A stretch of DNA of 64,000 nucleotides from Paenibacillus marchantiophytorum (GCF_014640555.1 NZ_BMHE01000021.1:46368-110367); one strand, 5' to 3'. Positions 8,500 through 17,315 are shown, counted from the first letter of the stretch. Notes: generated by a model from the sequence alone, not told the origin. A program made the numbers and translations.

Positions 8500-8746
8500 G
8501 GGAACTACAGGGCGCTAATATAGCAAATAGTGGCATGATAGCGAGGGGAAGGGAACTCCAGTGCGCTATTTTTCTGTTTGATGGGGAATTCAGCTCTTCT
8601 TCTGGAAATAAGGTACTGGAGTTCCGCTTTTGTCCAAGCATACTCCCTTTTTGCCTGAATAGCGCACTGCAGTTCCTTTATAGGATTTGTCGCAATGAAT
8701 ACGCTCATCTCTCAGGGCGGCAAAGTCGCTTTTTTTGCTTTTTTTA
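8500..8746. repeat. Dispersed intergenic element, copy A
   Basis: Part of the 695-bp gene-free stretch between yphF and spoIVA. It contains the 20-bp motif in direct orientation twice (8500-8517 GGGAACTACAGGGCGCTA; 8551-8570 GGGAACTCCAGTGCGCTATT), then in inverted orientation twice (around 8612-8629, and 8658-8678 AATAGCGCACTGCAGTTCC), and ends with CTCATCTCTCAGGGC, a GCGGC/GTCGC mini-hairpin and a T run. The same order recurs at three other loci in this window. Confidence 0.8.
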
Positions 8747-8857
8747 GAATAACTCCCCTATGTGTCTCATATATTCTTTCAATGTGGTGAGTCTTTGATT
8801 TAAGTTCTGTATGTGCTTCATAAAATATGAGCGGCAAAAAAAAGATCTACGGATCTA

Positions 8858-8885
8858 TCATATTTCTATCGAAAGTACATATATT
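8858..8885 (+). promoter_or_regulatory. Candidate SigE promoter of spoIVA
   Basis: TCATATT (8858-8864) matches the SigE -35 pattern KMATATT, followed after 13 bases by CATATATT (8878-8885), one mismatch from CATACAHT. It lies about 125 bp upstream of spoIVA, a SigE-dependent gene in B. subtilis. Spacing is slightly short. Confidence 0.55.
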
Positions 8886-9010
8886 TCTTACTAGTCCAAT
8901 TAGGCGAGACTTTGATCTTCGATCGATCAAAGATCCCTATATGATGTACGAGTAGTCAATTGTTACCGTCACATGAGTCAGTTGATGACCAAACTGTAGG
9001 AGGGATTCTC

Positions 9011-10489
9011 TTGGAGAAAGTGGATATCTTTAAGGACATTGCAGAACGAACGGGAGGGGACATTTACCTGGGGGTAGTCGGAGCAGTCCGGACAGGAAAA
9101 TCAACCTTTATCAAACGTTTTGTGGAATCTGTAGTGCTGCCTAACATTCAAAGTGAAGCGGATAGGATCCGGGCTACCGATGAACTCCCGCAGAGCGCTG
9201 CTGGCCGCACGATTATGACAACGGAGCCGAAATTCGTACCGAATACGGCGGTTCAAATTTCTGTGGCCGAAGGGCTGAACGTGAATGTTCGCCTAGTTGA
9301 TTGTGTAGGTTACGCAGTCGATGGCGCCAAAGGCTATGAAGACGAGAACGGCCCAAGGATGATCAATACACCTTGGTTCGATGAACCGATTCCTTTCCAG
9401 GAAGCGGCTGAAATCGGTACAAGGAAGGTCATTCAAGAGCATTCTACTCTCGGTGTTGTTGTAACGACCGATGGAACGATTTCTGATATTCCTAGGTCTT
9501 CTTATGTGCTAGCAGAAGAGAGAGTCATTAATGAATTGAAAGAAGTAGGCAAGCCTTTCATCGTCATTATTAACTCGCAGAAACCAAACAGCGAGCCAGC
9601 TCTCGAGCTGCGCAGCGAGCTGCAAAGCCGCTATGATGTGCCTGTTGTCACGATGAGTGTAGCCAGTGCCGGAGAAGAGGAAATGGTCTCGGTTCTTCGT
9701 GAAGTGCTCTACGAGTTCCCTGTCCACGAAGTCAATGTAAATCTACCGAGCTGGGTTATGGTGTTGGATGAGAATCATTGGTTGCGCACGCAATTTGAAA
9801 ATTCCGTACGCGATACCGTTCAAGATATCAGACGCTTGCGTGATGTGGATCGTGTTGTTAGTCAATTCGCCGAATATGAGTTTATCGATAAGGCTGCATT
9901 GGCTGGACTCAGCATGGGGCAAGGGGTGGCGGAGATTGATTTGTTCGCGCCTGATGAACTGTATGACCGCATTCTGGTCGAAGTGGTCGGCGTCGAAATC
10001 CGAGGCAAGGACCATTTGCTCCAGCTGATGCAGGATTTCACGCATGCGAAGCGCGAGTATGACCAATTCGCCGAAGCCTTGGAGATGGTCAAGACGACGG
10101 GATATGGGATAGCGCCTCCGACACTGGCTGAGATGGCCTTGGATGAACCGGAATTGATTCGCCAAGGTTCCAGATTCGGTGTGCGTCTAAGGGCGACGGC
10201 ACCTTCTATCCACATGATTCGTGTGGATGTTGAGTCGGAATTCTCGCCGATTATTGGAACTGAGAAGCAAAGTGAGGAGCTTGTCCGCTACTTGATGCAG
10301 GATTTCGAGGATAACCCGCTTAAAATTTGGGAATCCGACATTTTTGGAAGGAATCTTCATTCAATTGTGCGAGAAGGTATTCAAGGAAAGCTTGCGCAAA
10401 TGCCGGATAACGCTAGATATAAGCTGCAAGAAACACTTGGACGAATTATTAATGAAGGCTCAGGCGGCTTAATTGCTATCATTTTGTAA
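9011..10489 (+). CDS. spoIVA: Stage IV sporulation protein A, spore coat morphogenetic ATPase
   Basis: A 492-residue ATPase that polymerises on the forespore surface to form the base of the coat. Walker A reads GAVRTGKST near residue 25. The protein is close to B. subtilis SpoIVA along its whole length, including DELPQSAAG, NGPRMINTPW, EHSTLGVV and the C-terminal SGGLIAIIL that mediates membrane recruitment. The start is TTG at 9011 (LEKVDIFKDIAERTGG), placed right after TAGGAGGG. An ATG 51 bases upstream in the same frame is not supported by similarity. A long AT-rich leader with a candidate SigE promoter precedes it. Confidence 0.97.
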   Translation: MEKVDIFKDIAERTGGDIYLGVVGAVRTGKSTFIKRFVESVVLPNIQSEADRIRATDELPQSAAGRTIMTTEPKFVPNTAVQISVAEGLNVNVRLVDCVGYAVDGAKGYEDENGPRMINTPWFDEPIPFQEAAEIGTRKVIQEHSTLGVVVTTDGTISDIPRSSYVLAEERVINELKEVGKPFIVIINSQKPNSEPALELRSELQSRYDVPVVTMSVASAGEEEMVSVLREVLYEFPVHEVNVNLPSWVMVLDENHWLRTQFENSVRDTVQDIRRLRDVDRVVSQFAEYEFIDKAALAGLSMGQGVAEIDLFAPDELYDRILVEVVGVEIRGKDHLLQLMQDFTHAKREYDQFAEALEMVKTTGYGIAPPTLAEMALDEPELIRQGSRFGVRLRATAPSIHMIRVDVESEFSPIIGTEKQSEELVRYLMQDFEDNPLKIWESDIFGRNLHSIVREGIQGKLAQMPDNARYKLQETLGRIINEGSGGLIAIIL

Positions 10490-10504
10490 GTAAATGAATG
10501 TGGA

Positions 10505-10530
10505 CAAAAACACTCCATTGAGTGTTTTTT
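10505..10530 (+). terminator. Intrinsic terminator after spoIVA
   Basis: Stem ACACTC/GAGTGT with CATT loop preceded by A and followed by T. Confidence 0.85.
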
Positions 10531-10574
10531 GTCGTTTTCTAGCAGAAATACCCACATAAATTGGAAACCGATAC

Positions 10575-10603
10575 TTGAAATTGCTGTCGGAGTATATTAC
10601 TAT
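10575..10603 (+). promoter_or_regulatory. Candidate SigA promoter of hbs
   Basis: TTGAAA (10575-10580), 17-bp spacer, TACTAT (10598-10603), about 140 bp before the hbs start codon. Confidence 0.55.
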
Positions 10604-10740
10604 GAATTTATTCGTCTGCTTTCGAAGTTCATTTTAACTAAGAAAATCAACGATTTTTCATTGGATAATGTATATTTTCTGAGGAAACGGTGAAAACAGG
10701 AAGTAACGGAAGTGAGAAATCTTGGGGGGAGGTGAATGGC

Positions 10741-11013
10741 ATGAATAAATCTGAATTGATTAACAAGGTTGCTGAAACCTCTGAGCTTTCCAAGAAAGAC
10801 GCAACGAAAGCAGTTGACGCTGTGTTTGATGCAATTTCCGAAGCGCTGCAAGGCGGGGATAAAGTACAACTAGTTGGATTTGGTAACTTTGAAGTTCGTG
10901 AACGTTCTGCTCGTAAAGGACGTAATCCACAGACTGGTGATGAAATCGAAATTCCAGCAAGCAAAATTCCAGCTTTCAAACCTGGTAAAGCACTTAAAGA
11001 TGGCATTCAATAA
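10741..11013 (+). CDS. hbs: DNA-binding protein HU
   Basis: A 90-residue nucleoid protein that binds and bends DNA as a dimer. Family hallmarks are present: the N-terminal helices MNKSELINKVAE, the central GFGNFEVRERSARKGRNP forming the DNA-embracing arm, and the C-terminal helix GKALKDGI. ATG at 10741 follows GGGGGGAGGTG with good spacing. It stands alone between its own promoter region and a terminator, right of spoIVA as in B. subtilis. Confidence 0.98.
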   Translation: MNKSELINKVAETSELSKKDATKAVDAVFDAISEALQGGDKVQLVGFGNFEVRERSARKGRNPQTGDEIEIPASKIPAFKPGKALKDGIQ

Positions 11014-11047
11014 TTTGCGTTTTACATACTATTGAACGTTATATAAC

Positions 11048-11088
11048 AAGAAAGCCGTGGCCGCTATATGCTGTCGCGGCTTTCTTTC
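11048..11088 (+). terminator. Intrinsic terminator after hbs
   Basis: AAGAAAGCCG...CGGCTTTCTTTC stem-loop with an imperfect middle and T-rich 3' side. Confidence 0.8.
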
Positions 11089-11166
11089 TAGACCTTAGAA
11101 AATGGCTTTACAATTCGAATTTCTCCTACTATAATTACAAAAGTGAATGAGTTTGCTAGCTACAAA

Positions 11167-11240
11167 CGGGGTATGGCGCAGCTCGGTAGCGCGCACCCTT
11201 GGGGTGGGTGAGGTCGCACGTTCGAATCGTGTTACTCCGA
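11167..11240 (+). tRNA. tRNA-Pro (anticodon GGG)
   Basis: All four arms fold: acceptor CGGGGTA/TACTCCG, D arm GCGC/GCGC, anticodon stem CACCC/GGGTG with loop TTGGGGT (anticodon GGG), T arm GCACG/CGTGT with loop TTCGAAT. The discriminator base is A. The 3' CCA is not encoded (TTA follows), so it needs the CCA-adding enzyme, whose gene is at 47838 in this window. A terminator follows 8 bases later. Confidence 0.95.
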
Positions 11241-11247
11241 TTATGAC

Positions 11248-11275
11248 AAAGACATCGACGGTCCGATGTCTTTTT
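11248..11275 (+). terminator. Intrinsic terminator after tRNA-Pro
   Basis: Stem AAAGACATCG / CGATGTCTTT with ACGGTC loop, then T. Confidence 0.88.
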
Positions 11276-11341
11276 CTCGTGATGAGACTTGTTCCAATAA
11301 AAAGAGATAGCGCTTCTGAGATGATTTTAGGGGGAACAGTC

Positions 11342-12268
11342 TTGAGTAAGGTGAAATTGAATGAGATCGTGAAATCGCAAGATTGGACGATGTTCGGCAT
11401 TATTGCTTCTATTTATTTGGTTTGGCGGATCGGTGTTGTTGGAAACTGGAGCAAGGAATGCTGGATTCTACTGCTTATATGCCTGCTAGGTGTCCGCAAA
11501 GATCAGATCGATGTGGATTGGAGACGTTTTTTTATCTTTGGTATTCCACTTCTTGGTGTTTTTTATTACTTCTATGGAACGGGCAATGGCTTTTGGTGGA
11601 AAATCGCCAATTGGATGTTTGAGAATAACCGTCATCCGTGGCACTGGGATGCGTATATGAATGCTATCCCACTGAATACGGGAGGGTGGGCAAGATGGAT
11701 TGCAACACCTTTTCTGGATCGAGCGATGGTATGGATTTATAATTACGGTTTTGTTTTATCGCTGTGGATCTGCATCGTGCGAAGCTTCTGGACACGCAGT
11801 ATTAAGAAAATGCTATCTTATGCGTTATCTGGGCATATGCTGCAGTTCCCGTTAATTCTGCCCTTTTACAATTTAATTTTGCTGCACGAGGTTTGGTATG
11901 TGAATAAACAACCGGATCTTCTGCATCGTGTGTTTGCCGACGAGAATTCCTTGCTTGTTGCTGTGATGAATTGTTTCCCTAGTATGCACACATCCATTTC
12001 CTTTGCCATGCTGCTGCTGGCATTGAGGGAGAAGGATCGTATCTTCAAAACGATGATGGTCACATACTGTGCATCCATAATATTCTCAACGTTGTATTTG
12101 CAGATTCATTGGTTGATTGACGTGTTCGCTGGTATGCTGTTCGCTTATGGGACGGTAAAGCTGTCTGATCTATTGATTCGTGTGGGTTCCAATCGGATTC
12201 TGCCTGCCAAATTCAAGCGTTTTTATCAAAAGAGTCCGAAAACTCCTGGTAATGAGCTTTCCGCGTAA
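11342..12268 (+). CDS. PAP2-family membrane phosphatase
   Basis: A 308-residue polytopic membrane protein of the type 2 phosphatidic acid phosphatase superfamily. The catalytic signature is visible in the C-terminal third: NCFPSMHTSISFA (motif 2, with PSMH) and LQIHWLIDVFAGM (motif 3, H-x3-D). Motif 1 is less clear. The N-terminal half has several helices and a tryptophan-rich loop. The longer open frame runs back into the tRNA, so TTG at 11342 behind AGGGGGA is taken as start. It occupies the place where B. subtilis has mtrA (folE). Substrate, likely a lipid phosphate, is not known. Confidence 0.72.
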   Translation: MSKVKLNEIVKSQDWTMFGIIASIYLVWRIGVVGNWSKECWILLLICLLGVRKDQIDVDWRRFFIFGIPLLGVFYYFYGTGNGFWWKIANWMFENNRHPWHWDAYMNAIPLNTGGWARWIATPFLDRAMVWIYNYGFVLSLWICIVRSFWTRSIKKMLSYALSGHMLQFPLILPFYNLILLHEVWYVNKQPDLLHRVFADENSLLVAVMNCFPSMHTSISFAMLLLALREKDRIFKTMMVTYCASIIFSTLYLQIHWLIDVFAGMLFAYGTVKLSDLLIRVGSNRILPAKFKRFYQKSPKTPGNELSA

Positions 12269-12346
12269 TGTGAGTTGACTTCCTGCACCTTTATTTGGCA
12301 TCATTAGATAAGTGTTTGTAGATTAGGCGAGAACGGAGGATGGACA

Positions 12347-12598
12347 GTGGAACAACCCAACAATAAAACAAATCCCGCGAATTCGAATGGCAACGAGTAT
12401 TTCGTTATTAAAGCCAAGGATAACGGCGTGCATGTCATCGGACTAACCCGCGGTCAAGATACTCGCTTTCATCATACGGAGAAATTGGACAAGGGTGAAG
12501 TGATGATCGCTCAGTTTACCGAGCACACCTCAGCTGTCAAAGTGCGGGGAAAAGCATTGATCATGACGAAATACGGAACGATCGATACGGAAGAATAA
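12347..12598 (+). CDS. mtrB: Trp RNA-binding attenuation protein (TRAP)
   Basis: An 83-residue subunit of the 11-mer TRAP ring that binds tryptophan and then wraps RNA with repeated GAG/UAG triplets. The core IKAKDNGVHVIGLTRGQDT and FTEHTSAVKVRG match B. subtilis MtrB. The RNA-contacting basic residues are present (K in EKLDKGE, K and R in VKVRG). Compared with B. subtilis it has a longer asparagine-rich N-terminus. GTG at 12347 follows CGGAGGATG. The gene upstream is a PAP2 protein rather than folE. Its target, the trpE leader, lies about 10 kb downstream. Confidence 0.97.
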   Translation: MEQPNNKTNPANSNGNEYFVIKAKDNGVHVIGLTRGQDTRFHHTEKLDKGEVMIAQFTEHTSAVKVRGKALIMTKYGTIDTEE

Positions 12599-12601
12599 TT
12601 T

Positions 12602-12628
12602 AAAAAGCAGGCATAGCCTGCTTTTTTT
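12602..12628 (+). terminator. Intrinsic terminator after mtrB
   Basis: Stem AAAGCAGG/CCTGCTTT with CATAG loop, T-tract. Confidence 0.92.
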
Positions 12629-12713
12629 CTTTGTACAATGGTGTATAGAGCTTGCAACATGCAAACGCTACGAAATAAGACTTGCTCTTGGAATCGCGTA
12701 GGAGGTGTTTTGC

Positions 12714-13247
12714 ATGAAATGGACGATGCGCATTGTGTTGACTTTAGGGATATCCGTTGCTATGGTGATCTGTTTGTCTTTGCTTCCCCAAATGGATCGC
12801 TCCACAGGCCTTCACGCGCCTTCAAATTGGTCAAGCAATCGGGCAGGACAGTTGACGAATGAGAATGTGGTTGATCTTCTCGTTCAAGTACCGTTACAAT
12901 TGAGGATACGTAAAGTGGAGCTTAGCCATTCACGCATGTCACTTGACTTGAGTTTGCCTAAGAATGCAGATTCTGTCTCAGTCTATCGGGATTTATATAC
13001 GCTTGCTCAAACGATGCTGTCCAAAACCAAAAATGTGGATCAGGTATGGGTGCGTGTCATAGACTATTCAGGTTCCAAAGAATCGGCCTCAACGCAGCTT
13101 GTGCTGGCGATGGTTGCTGAACGCGAAAACGGGAAAGATATGGAGAAGAATGCGAGTGACCTTAGCTTGATCCAATTGGAACAGCAATTGCAGAATCGAT
13201 TCCGACTCACCTATACGTCGAGATGGCAGCAAAAATATCCGTTATAA
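12714..13247 (+). CDS. Hypothetical secreted or membrane-anchored protein
   Basis: A 177-residue protein with one N-terminal hydrophobic helix (about 6-24, IVLTLGISVAMVICLSLLP), likely an uncleaved anchor or signal peptide, followed by a soluble extracytoplasmic domain of mixed alpha/beta character (LRIRKVELSHSRMSLDLSL, then VYRDLYTLAQTML). No catalytic motif or cysteine pair was recognised. ATG at 12714 sits behind a perfect AGGAGGTG. It stands just before the menaquinone operon. I do not recognise the family. Confidence 0.75.
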   Translation: MKWTMRIVLTLGISVAMVICLSLLPQMDRSTGLHAPSNWSSNRAGQLTNENVVDLLVQVPLQLRIRKVELSHSRMSLDLSLPKNADSVSVYRDLYTLAQTMLSKTKNVDQVWVRVIDYSGSKESASTQLVLAMVAERENGKDMEKNASDLSLIQLEQQLQNRFRLTYTSRWQQKYPL

Positions 13248-13344
13248 TTAAAGTGCTTCTATTTACGTGTTATGATATAATGACTTGAATTGAAACATCG
13301 AAGAATGTTGAAGAGATTTGGCACACGGTTACGGAGGCTTTTGC

Positions 13345-14211
13345 ATGAATTCTTATCGGATCCCAGAGATCGCCAAGCAGTACACAGAGTACGATATGAT
13401 CCAAATTCACACAGACTTGCCCGATTTTCCGGAGCTCCGCACACGTCTGTTGTTTGCCTTTTTGAATGGAAACAGTAAATTAAGCAAGCTAAGCGAGTTG
13501 TACACGCTGGCAACGTCTCTGGTACAGCTTGGTCTGGACACGCATGATATGGTGACGGCATCCAATGATATCAAAGAGAAGAAGGCAGCAAGATCCAGGC
13601 AGCTAAAGGTTCTGGCAGGCGATTACTTTAGTTCCAGATTCTATCATCTGTTGGCTCAAGCAGGGCAAATTGAGATGATCAAGCAGTTATCTGATGCCAT
13701 CTGTGAAGTGAATCGTTTAAAGATGAATGTGTATATCAAAATGAAACAAATGAAATTGACGGCAGAAGATTACGTCCACCAGTCCGTGGAAATTAAATCT
13801 CAGCTTTTTTTGTCTTTCTCTGACCTTATGTCTGGGGCGTATGATCAAGCGTGGCCGGATATATTCCGCAGCTATGCCAAGTGTGAAATGATCTTTGAAG
13901 AAATTTTCCGAGTCGATTCCGTTGATAACTTTCGGTGGAGTTGGGGCTTCTGGCATATCTTGCAGATAGGTTCCAAAGAAGAACGAAAGCAGTTGCAAGC
14001 GGAAGATTCCGATCAAGCCAAAGTTCGCACACTCTTGCATAAGTACAATATCAAATCGCAGCTATACAACATGCTTGATGCCCATACCAAGCAATTGCAG
14101 ACCATGGTGCAGCAGCTGGACTCGGACAAACTAATAAGTGAACTGTTTCACATAGGGGAGCCGTTTCTCCGGTTTTTAGCGAAACCATCCAAAGTATTGG
14201 AAGAAATTTGA
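13345..14211 (+). CDS. hepS: Heptaprenyl diphosphate synthase component I
   Basis: A 288-residue helical protein, the small regulatory subunit of the two-component heptaprenyl diphosphate synthase that makes the menaquinone-7 side chain. Seen: IPEIAKQYTEYDMIQIHTDLP at the N-terminus and SRFYHLLAQAGQ in the middle. It has no aspartate-rich motif; those lie in its partner HepT at 17312. ATG at 13345 behind ACGGAGG is chosen over an upstream in-frame ATG. The order hepS-menG-...-hepT resembles B. subtilis hepS-menG-hepT but with three extra genes inserted. Confidence 0.88.
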   Translation: MNSYRIPEIAKQYTEYDMIQIHTDLPDFPELRTRLLFAFLNGNSKLSKLSELYTLATSLVQLGLDTHDMVTASNDIKEKKAARSRQLKVLAGDYFSSRFYHLLAQAGQIEMIKQLSDAICEVNRLKMNVYIKMKQMKLTAEDYVHQSVEIKSQLFLSFSDLMSGAYDQAWPDIFRSYAKCEMIFEEIFRVDSVDNFRWSWGFWHILQIGSKEERKQLQAEDSDQAKVRTLLHKYNIKSQLYNMLDAHTKQLQTMVQQLDSDKLISELFHIGEPFLRFLAKPSKVLEEI

Positions 14212-14224
14212 GGTGAACAAACAG

Positions 14225-14980
14225 ATGAGTATGACAAAAGCTACCAATGAAACGAAGAAGTCAAAATCCAAAGAGGAATTCGTTCATTCCGTCTTTGAAA
14301 GCATTGCCCCCAAGTATGATTTGATGAACAGTATTCTAAGTTTTCGCCGGCACAAAGCGTGGCGCAAATTCACGATGAAGAAGATGAATGTACAGCCAGG
14401 ACAAACCGCGATTGATTTGTGCTGTGGAACGTGTGACTGGACGATTAGCTTGGCGCAAGCAAGCGGCAGCGGCCAAATGGTTGGCTTGGATTTTAGCCAG
14501 AACATGCTCGATTATGGCGCTGAGAAAATTAAACAGCTTCACTTGGAACAGCAGATCCAGCTGATTCGCGGCAATGCGATGAGTCTTCCTTATGACGACA
14601 ATACGTTTGATTATGCGACGATCGGATTTGCGCTTCGCAATGTGCCCGATCTGGAGCAGGTCATTCGTGAAATGCAGCGTGTCGTTAAGCCAGGAGGGCT
14701 AGTTGTGTCGTTGGAGTTGTCCAAGCCGACGTGGCAGCCTTTCAAGTCCATTTATTATTTTTATTTTCAACGTGTGCTGCCTTTCTTGGGCAGATTAATT
14801 GTCAAAAAGTATGAGCAATACAAATGGCTGCCGGATTCTTTGGTGCAATTTCCGGATCATAAGCAATTGGCGGCCATCTTTAAGAAGCAAGGTTTAGAAA
14901 GTGTTCAAGCTTATCCGTTAACAGGTGGAGTTGCAGCATTACATGTAGGCACCAAGGGGAAAACGAAATCAGGAGTGTAA
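14225..14980 (+). CDS. menG: Demethylmenaquinone methyltransferase
   Basis: SAM-dependent C-methyltransferase for the last step of menaquinone synthesis (UbiE/MenG family), 251 residues. SAM motif I reads IDLCCGTCDWTISLA (about 62-76), followed by GLDFSQNMLDYG, GNAMSLPY and ATIGFALRNVPD, all typical for the family. ATG at 14225 is set by GAGGTGA eight bases upstream. It works after either the classical or the futalosine route; the neighbouring mqnA points to the latter. It overlaps no gene but is separated from hepS by only 13 bases. Confidence 0.95.
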   Translation: MSMTKATNETKKSKSKEEFVHSVFESIAPKYDLMNSILSFRRHKAWRKFTMKKMNVQPGQTAIDLCCGTCDWTISLAQASGSGQMVGLDFSQNMLDYGAEKIKQLHLEQQIQLIRGNAMSLPYDDNTFDYATIGFALRNVPDLEQVIREMQRVVKPGGLVVSLELSKPTWQPFKSIYYFYFQRVLPFLGRLIVKKYEQYKWLPDSLVQFPDHKQLAAIFKKQGLESVQAYPLTGGVAALHVGTKGKTKSGV

Positions 14981-14987
14981 TCAGCAT

Positions 14988-15863
14988 ATGCTTACTAAAT
15001 TAAAAATCTTTTTGGAAATGATTAAATTCGAACACAGTATTTTTGCTTTACCATTCGCATTCATGGGAGCTATTCTCGGCTCCGTTGTATTAAATGGACA
15101 TCTGCCCAGCTGGGCTCAAATTGGTTGGATCACGTTGGCAATGGTGGGGGCAAGAACGGCCGCGATGGCCTTGAATCGTGTGATTGACAAAGCAATTGAC
15201 AAGAAGAATCCACGGACAGAAAATCGGGCAATTCCAGCAGGACTTATTTCGATTCAACAGGTTATTATTTATATCATCATCTCATTTGCCTTGCTTTTCT
15301 GGGCAACATCCAATTTAAGTGCTTTATCCATGAAGCTGCTGCCAATCGCAGTGTTTTTTCTTGTCTTTTATTCGTATACCAAACGCTTTACGTGGACATG
15401 CCACTTTTTCCTAGGTCTTACCTTGGGACTGGCGCCACTCGGCGGTTGGATTGCTGTTACGGGTCATTTCACGTGGTCCTCTTTCATTTTCTATTTGACA
15501 GTTGTATGTTGGAGTTCAGGGTTTGACTTGATTTATGCCTGTCAGGATGCTGAATTTGATAAGAAGGAAGGTCTGCACTCCTTGCCAAGTCGCTTTGGCA
15601 TCAGAGCGGCCTTAAACACGGCGCGGATCTTACATGTTCTAACCGCAGTTGGCTTAGTCGCCTTGTTCTTTATTACTCATTTGAGTTGGTTCTATTTGAT
15701 TGGTCTCGTTATTGCTTACGTGATTCTGTACAAGGAACACCGACTTGTTTCTCCACAAGATTTGTCCAAGCTGAATACAGCTTTTTTCACAATGAACGGA
15801 GTGTTAAGTCTGGTTATGTTCGCTTTCACTTTGATTGATGTGCTTGTAAGGCAGCATTCATGA
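14988..15863 (+). CDS. mqnP: UbiA-family prenyltransferase (probable MqnP)
   Basis: A 291-residue integral membrane prenyltransferase with about eight helices. The two aspartate-rich motifs for Mg-prenyl-diphosphate binding are seen: NRVIDKAIDKKNPRT (about 66-80) and DLIYACQDAEFDKKEG (about 181-196). Annotated generally as 4-hydroxybenzoate polyprenyltransferase, but beside ubiX and mqnA and with no ubiquinone pathway in this group, it more likely prenylates the naphthoate-type intermediate of the futalosine menaquinone route. Starts 7 bases after menG and overlaps ubiX by 4 bases. Confidence 0.85.
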   Translation: MLTKLKIFLEMIKFEHSIFALPFAFMGAILGSVVLNGHLPSWAQIGWITLAMVGARTAAMALNRVIDKAIDKKNPRTENRAIPAGLISIQQVIIYIIISFALLFWATSNLSALSMKLLPIAVFFLVFYSYTKRFTWTCHFFLGLTLGLAPLGGWIAVTGHFTWSSFIFYLTVVCWSSGFDLIYACQDAEFDKKEGLHSLPSRFGIRAALNTARILHVLTAVGLVALFFITHLSWFYLIGLVIAYVILYKEHRLVSPQDLSKLNTAFFTMNGVLSLVMFAFTLIDVLVRQHS

Positions 15864-16471
15864 GTGGGAATTGGGTCATCGGGATTACGGGCGCGAGCGG
15901 GGCTGCTTACGGTGTAAGGTTAATCCAAGTTCTCTTGGATCTGGGCATGCAGGTGCATGTGATCATTACAGAGGCTGGCTGGCGAGTCCTGCACGATGAA
16001 CTAGATTGGCAAGTTACCAAACGCAAAGAAATGCTGCAGCAGCATTTTGGCAATCGACTAGGGGCATATGAGTTTCATCCGATTGCCGACATCGGGGCAA
16101 GTGTTGCGAGTGGTTCGTTTCGGACCAAAGGGATGGTAGTCATCCCTTGCTCCATGGGCACGTTGTCTGGCATTGCGCATGGTTCATCCGATAATTTACT
16201 CGAACGCACGGCCGATGTGATGTTAAAAGAAGGAAGAAAATTAATTCTGGTACCAAGGGAAACGCCCTTGCATGCCATTCATTTGGAAAACATGCTGACC
16301 TTGTCCAAAATGGGCGTACGCATGCTGCCGGCTATGCCCGCTTTCTATAATCGTCCGCGCTCCATCGAGGAGATGGTCGATTTTTTGGTGGGTAAAGTGT
16401 TGGACAGCATGGAAATCGAGCATTCCTTGTATCGGAGATGGGGAGAAGACCATGAGCAACCTAGACCCTAA
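15860..16471 (+). CDS. ubiX: Flavin prenyltransferase UbiX
   Basis: A 203-residue enzyme that makes prenylated FMN, the cofactor of UbiD-type decarboxylases. Seen: GITGASGAAYGVRL (FMN loop, about 7-20), VIPCSMGTLSGIAHG and PRETPLHAIHLENM. In the futalosine pathway a UbiD-like enzyme (MqnL) removes the carboxyl group after prenylation and would need this cofactor. The start ATGA overlaps the stop of mqnP, and its end overlaps mqnA by 20 bases, indicating strict co-translation. Confidence 0.93.
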   Translation: MSGNWVIGITGASGAAYGVRLIQVLLDLGMQVHVIITEAGWRVLHDELDWQVTKRKEMLQQHFGNRLGAYEFHPIADIGASVASGSFRTKGMVVIPCSMGTLSGIAHGSSDNLLERTADVMLKEGRKLILVPRETPLHAIHLENMLTLSKMGVRMLPAMPAFYNRPRSIEEMVDFLVGKVLDSMEIEHSLYRRWGEDHEQPRP

Positions 16472-17315
16472 AATACGCATAGGCCGGATTAATTACACGA
16501 ATGTTTGGCCCATTTATTATTATTTTCCCGAATTGATGAACAGTACAGAAGTCGATATTATCGAACAGGTGCCAACTTCGTTGAATAAAGCTATGGCGGC
16601 AGGCAACATCGATATGGGGCCGATATCCTCTTTTGCTTATGGGGAATCTTTTGAGCAGTATCTTCTGTACCCAGATTTATCGGTTAGCGCATATGGAGAG
16701 GTGAACTCGATTCTGCTTTTCCATGAGAAGCCGCTGCGGGAGATTGCGAATGGCCGAATTGTACTGCCAACAACTTCGGCTACCTCTGTGAACCTGCTCA
16801 AGATTATTCTGGAAAAGTTCTACAAAGGGAAGCCAACTTACGAATATGCACAGCCCAACATTACTCAAATGATGAAAGAGGCAGATGCTGCTTTACTTAT
16901 CGGTGATGATGCGATTAAGGAGAATTGGCGCAACACAGCGTATATGATTACCGATCTTGGGCAAGAATGGGCCAAATGGACTGGACAATGGATATCCTTC
17001 GCTGTGTGGGCGATCCGCAAGCAAACCGCGGAGCAATATCCGGAATTGGTAGCCGAAGCTTTCAATGCTTTCATGGCGAGCAAGGCCAAAGCTCATCTTA
17101 ACCCGGATGAAATGATTCAAAAAGCGCAAAGTACGGTCGGCGGAACAGCTGAATATTGGCATCATTATTTTCATACGTTATGTTACGATTTCGGGACGGA
17201 ACAATGGGAAGGACTTGCTACCTATTACAAGTACTGTTATGAGCTTGGTTTCCTGCCGAAGCCAGTAAGTATCTCTTTATGGTCAGAGAATAAAGTGGCA
17301 CGGGTGACTGAATGA
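16452..17315 (+). CDS. mqnA: Chorismate dehydratase MqnA (futalosine pathway)
   Basis: A 287-residue protein of the periplasmic-binding-protein fold that converts chorismate to 3-enolpyruvylbenzoate, the first step of the futalosine menaquinone pathway. Family traits: IRIGRINYTNVWPIYYYF at the N-terminus, the GPISSFAYGES ligand loop, and AALLIGDDAI with VWAIRKQ later. ATG at 16452 lies within the end of ubiX, behind GGAGA. Its substrate is produced by the aroB/aroC genes 3-5 kb downstream. Presence of this gene rather than menFDHBEC here indicates the alternative route. Confidence 0.9.
   Translation: MSNLDPKIRIGRINYTNVWPIYYYFPELMNSTEVDIIEQVPTSLNKAMAAGNIDMGPISSFAYGESFEQYLLYPDLSVSAYGEVNSILLFHEKPLREIANGRIVLPTTSATSVNLLKIILEKFYKGKPTYEYAQPNITQMMKEADAALLIGDDAIKENWRNTAYMITDLGQEWAKWTGQWISFAVWAIRKQTAEQYPELVAEAFNAFMASKAKAHLNPDEMIQKAQSTVGGTAEYWHHYFHTLCYDFGTEQWEGLATYYKYCYELGFLPKPVSISLWSENKVARVTE

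Noticed and set aside
8349..8747. 132-codon open frame between yphF and spoIVA, plus reverse-strand frames there
   Set aside because: It lies wholly in the dispersed repeat region, lacks an RBS, and the four copies of the element do not keep a common frame.
11147..11341. N-terminal extension of the PAP2 protein through the tRNA gene
   Set aside because: The frame crosses tRNA-Pro and its terminator; TTG at 11342 has a proper RBS.
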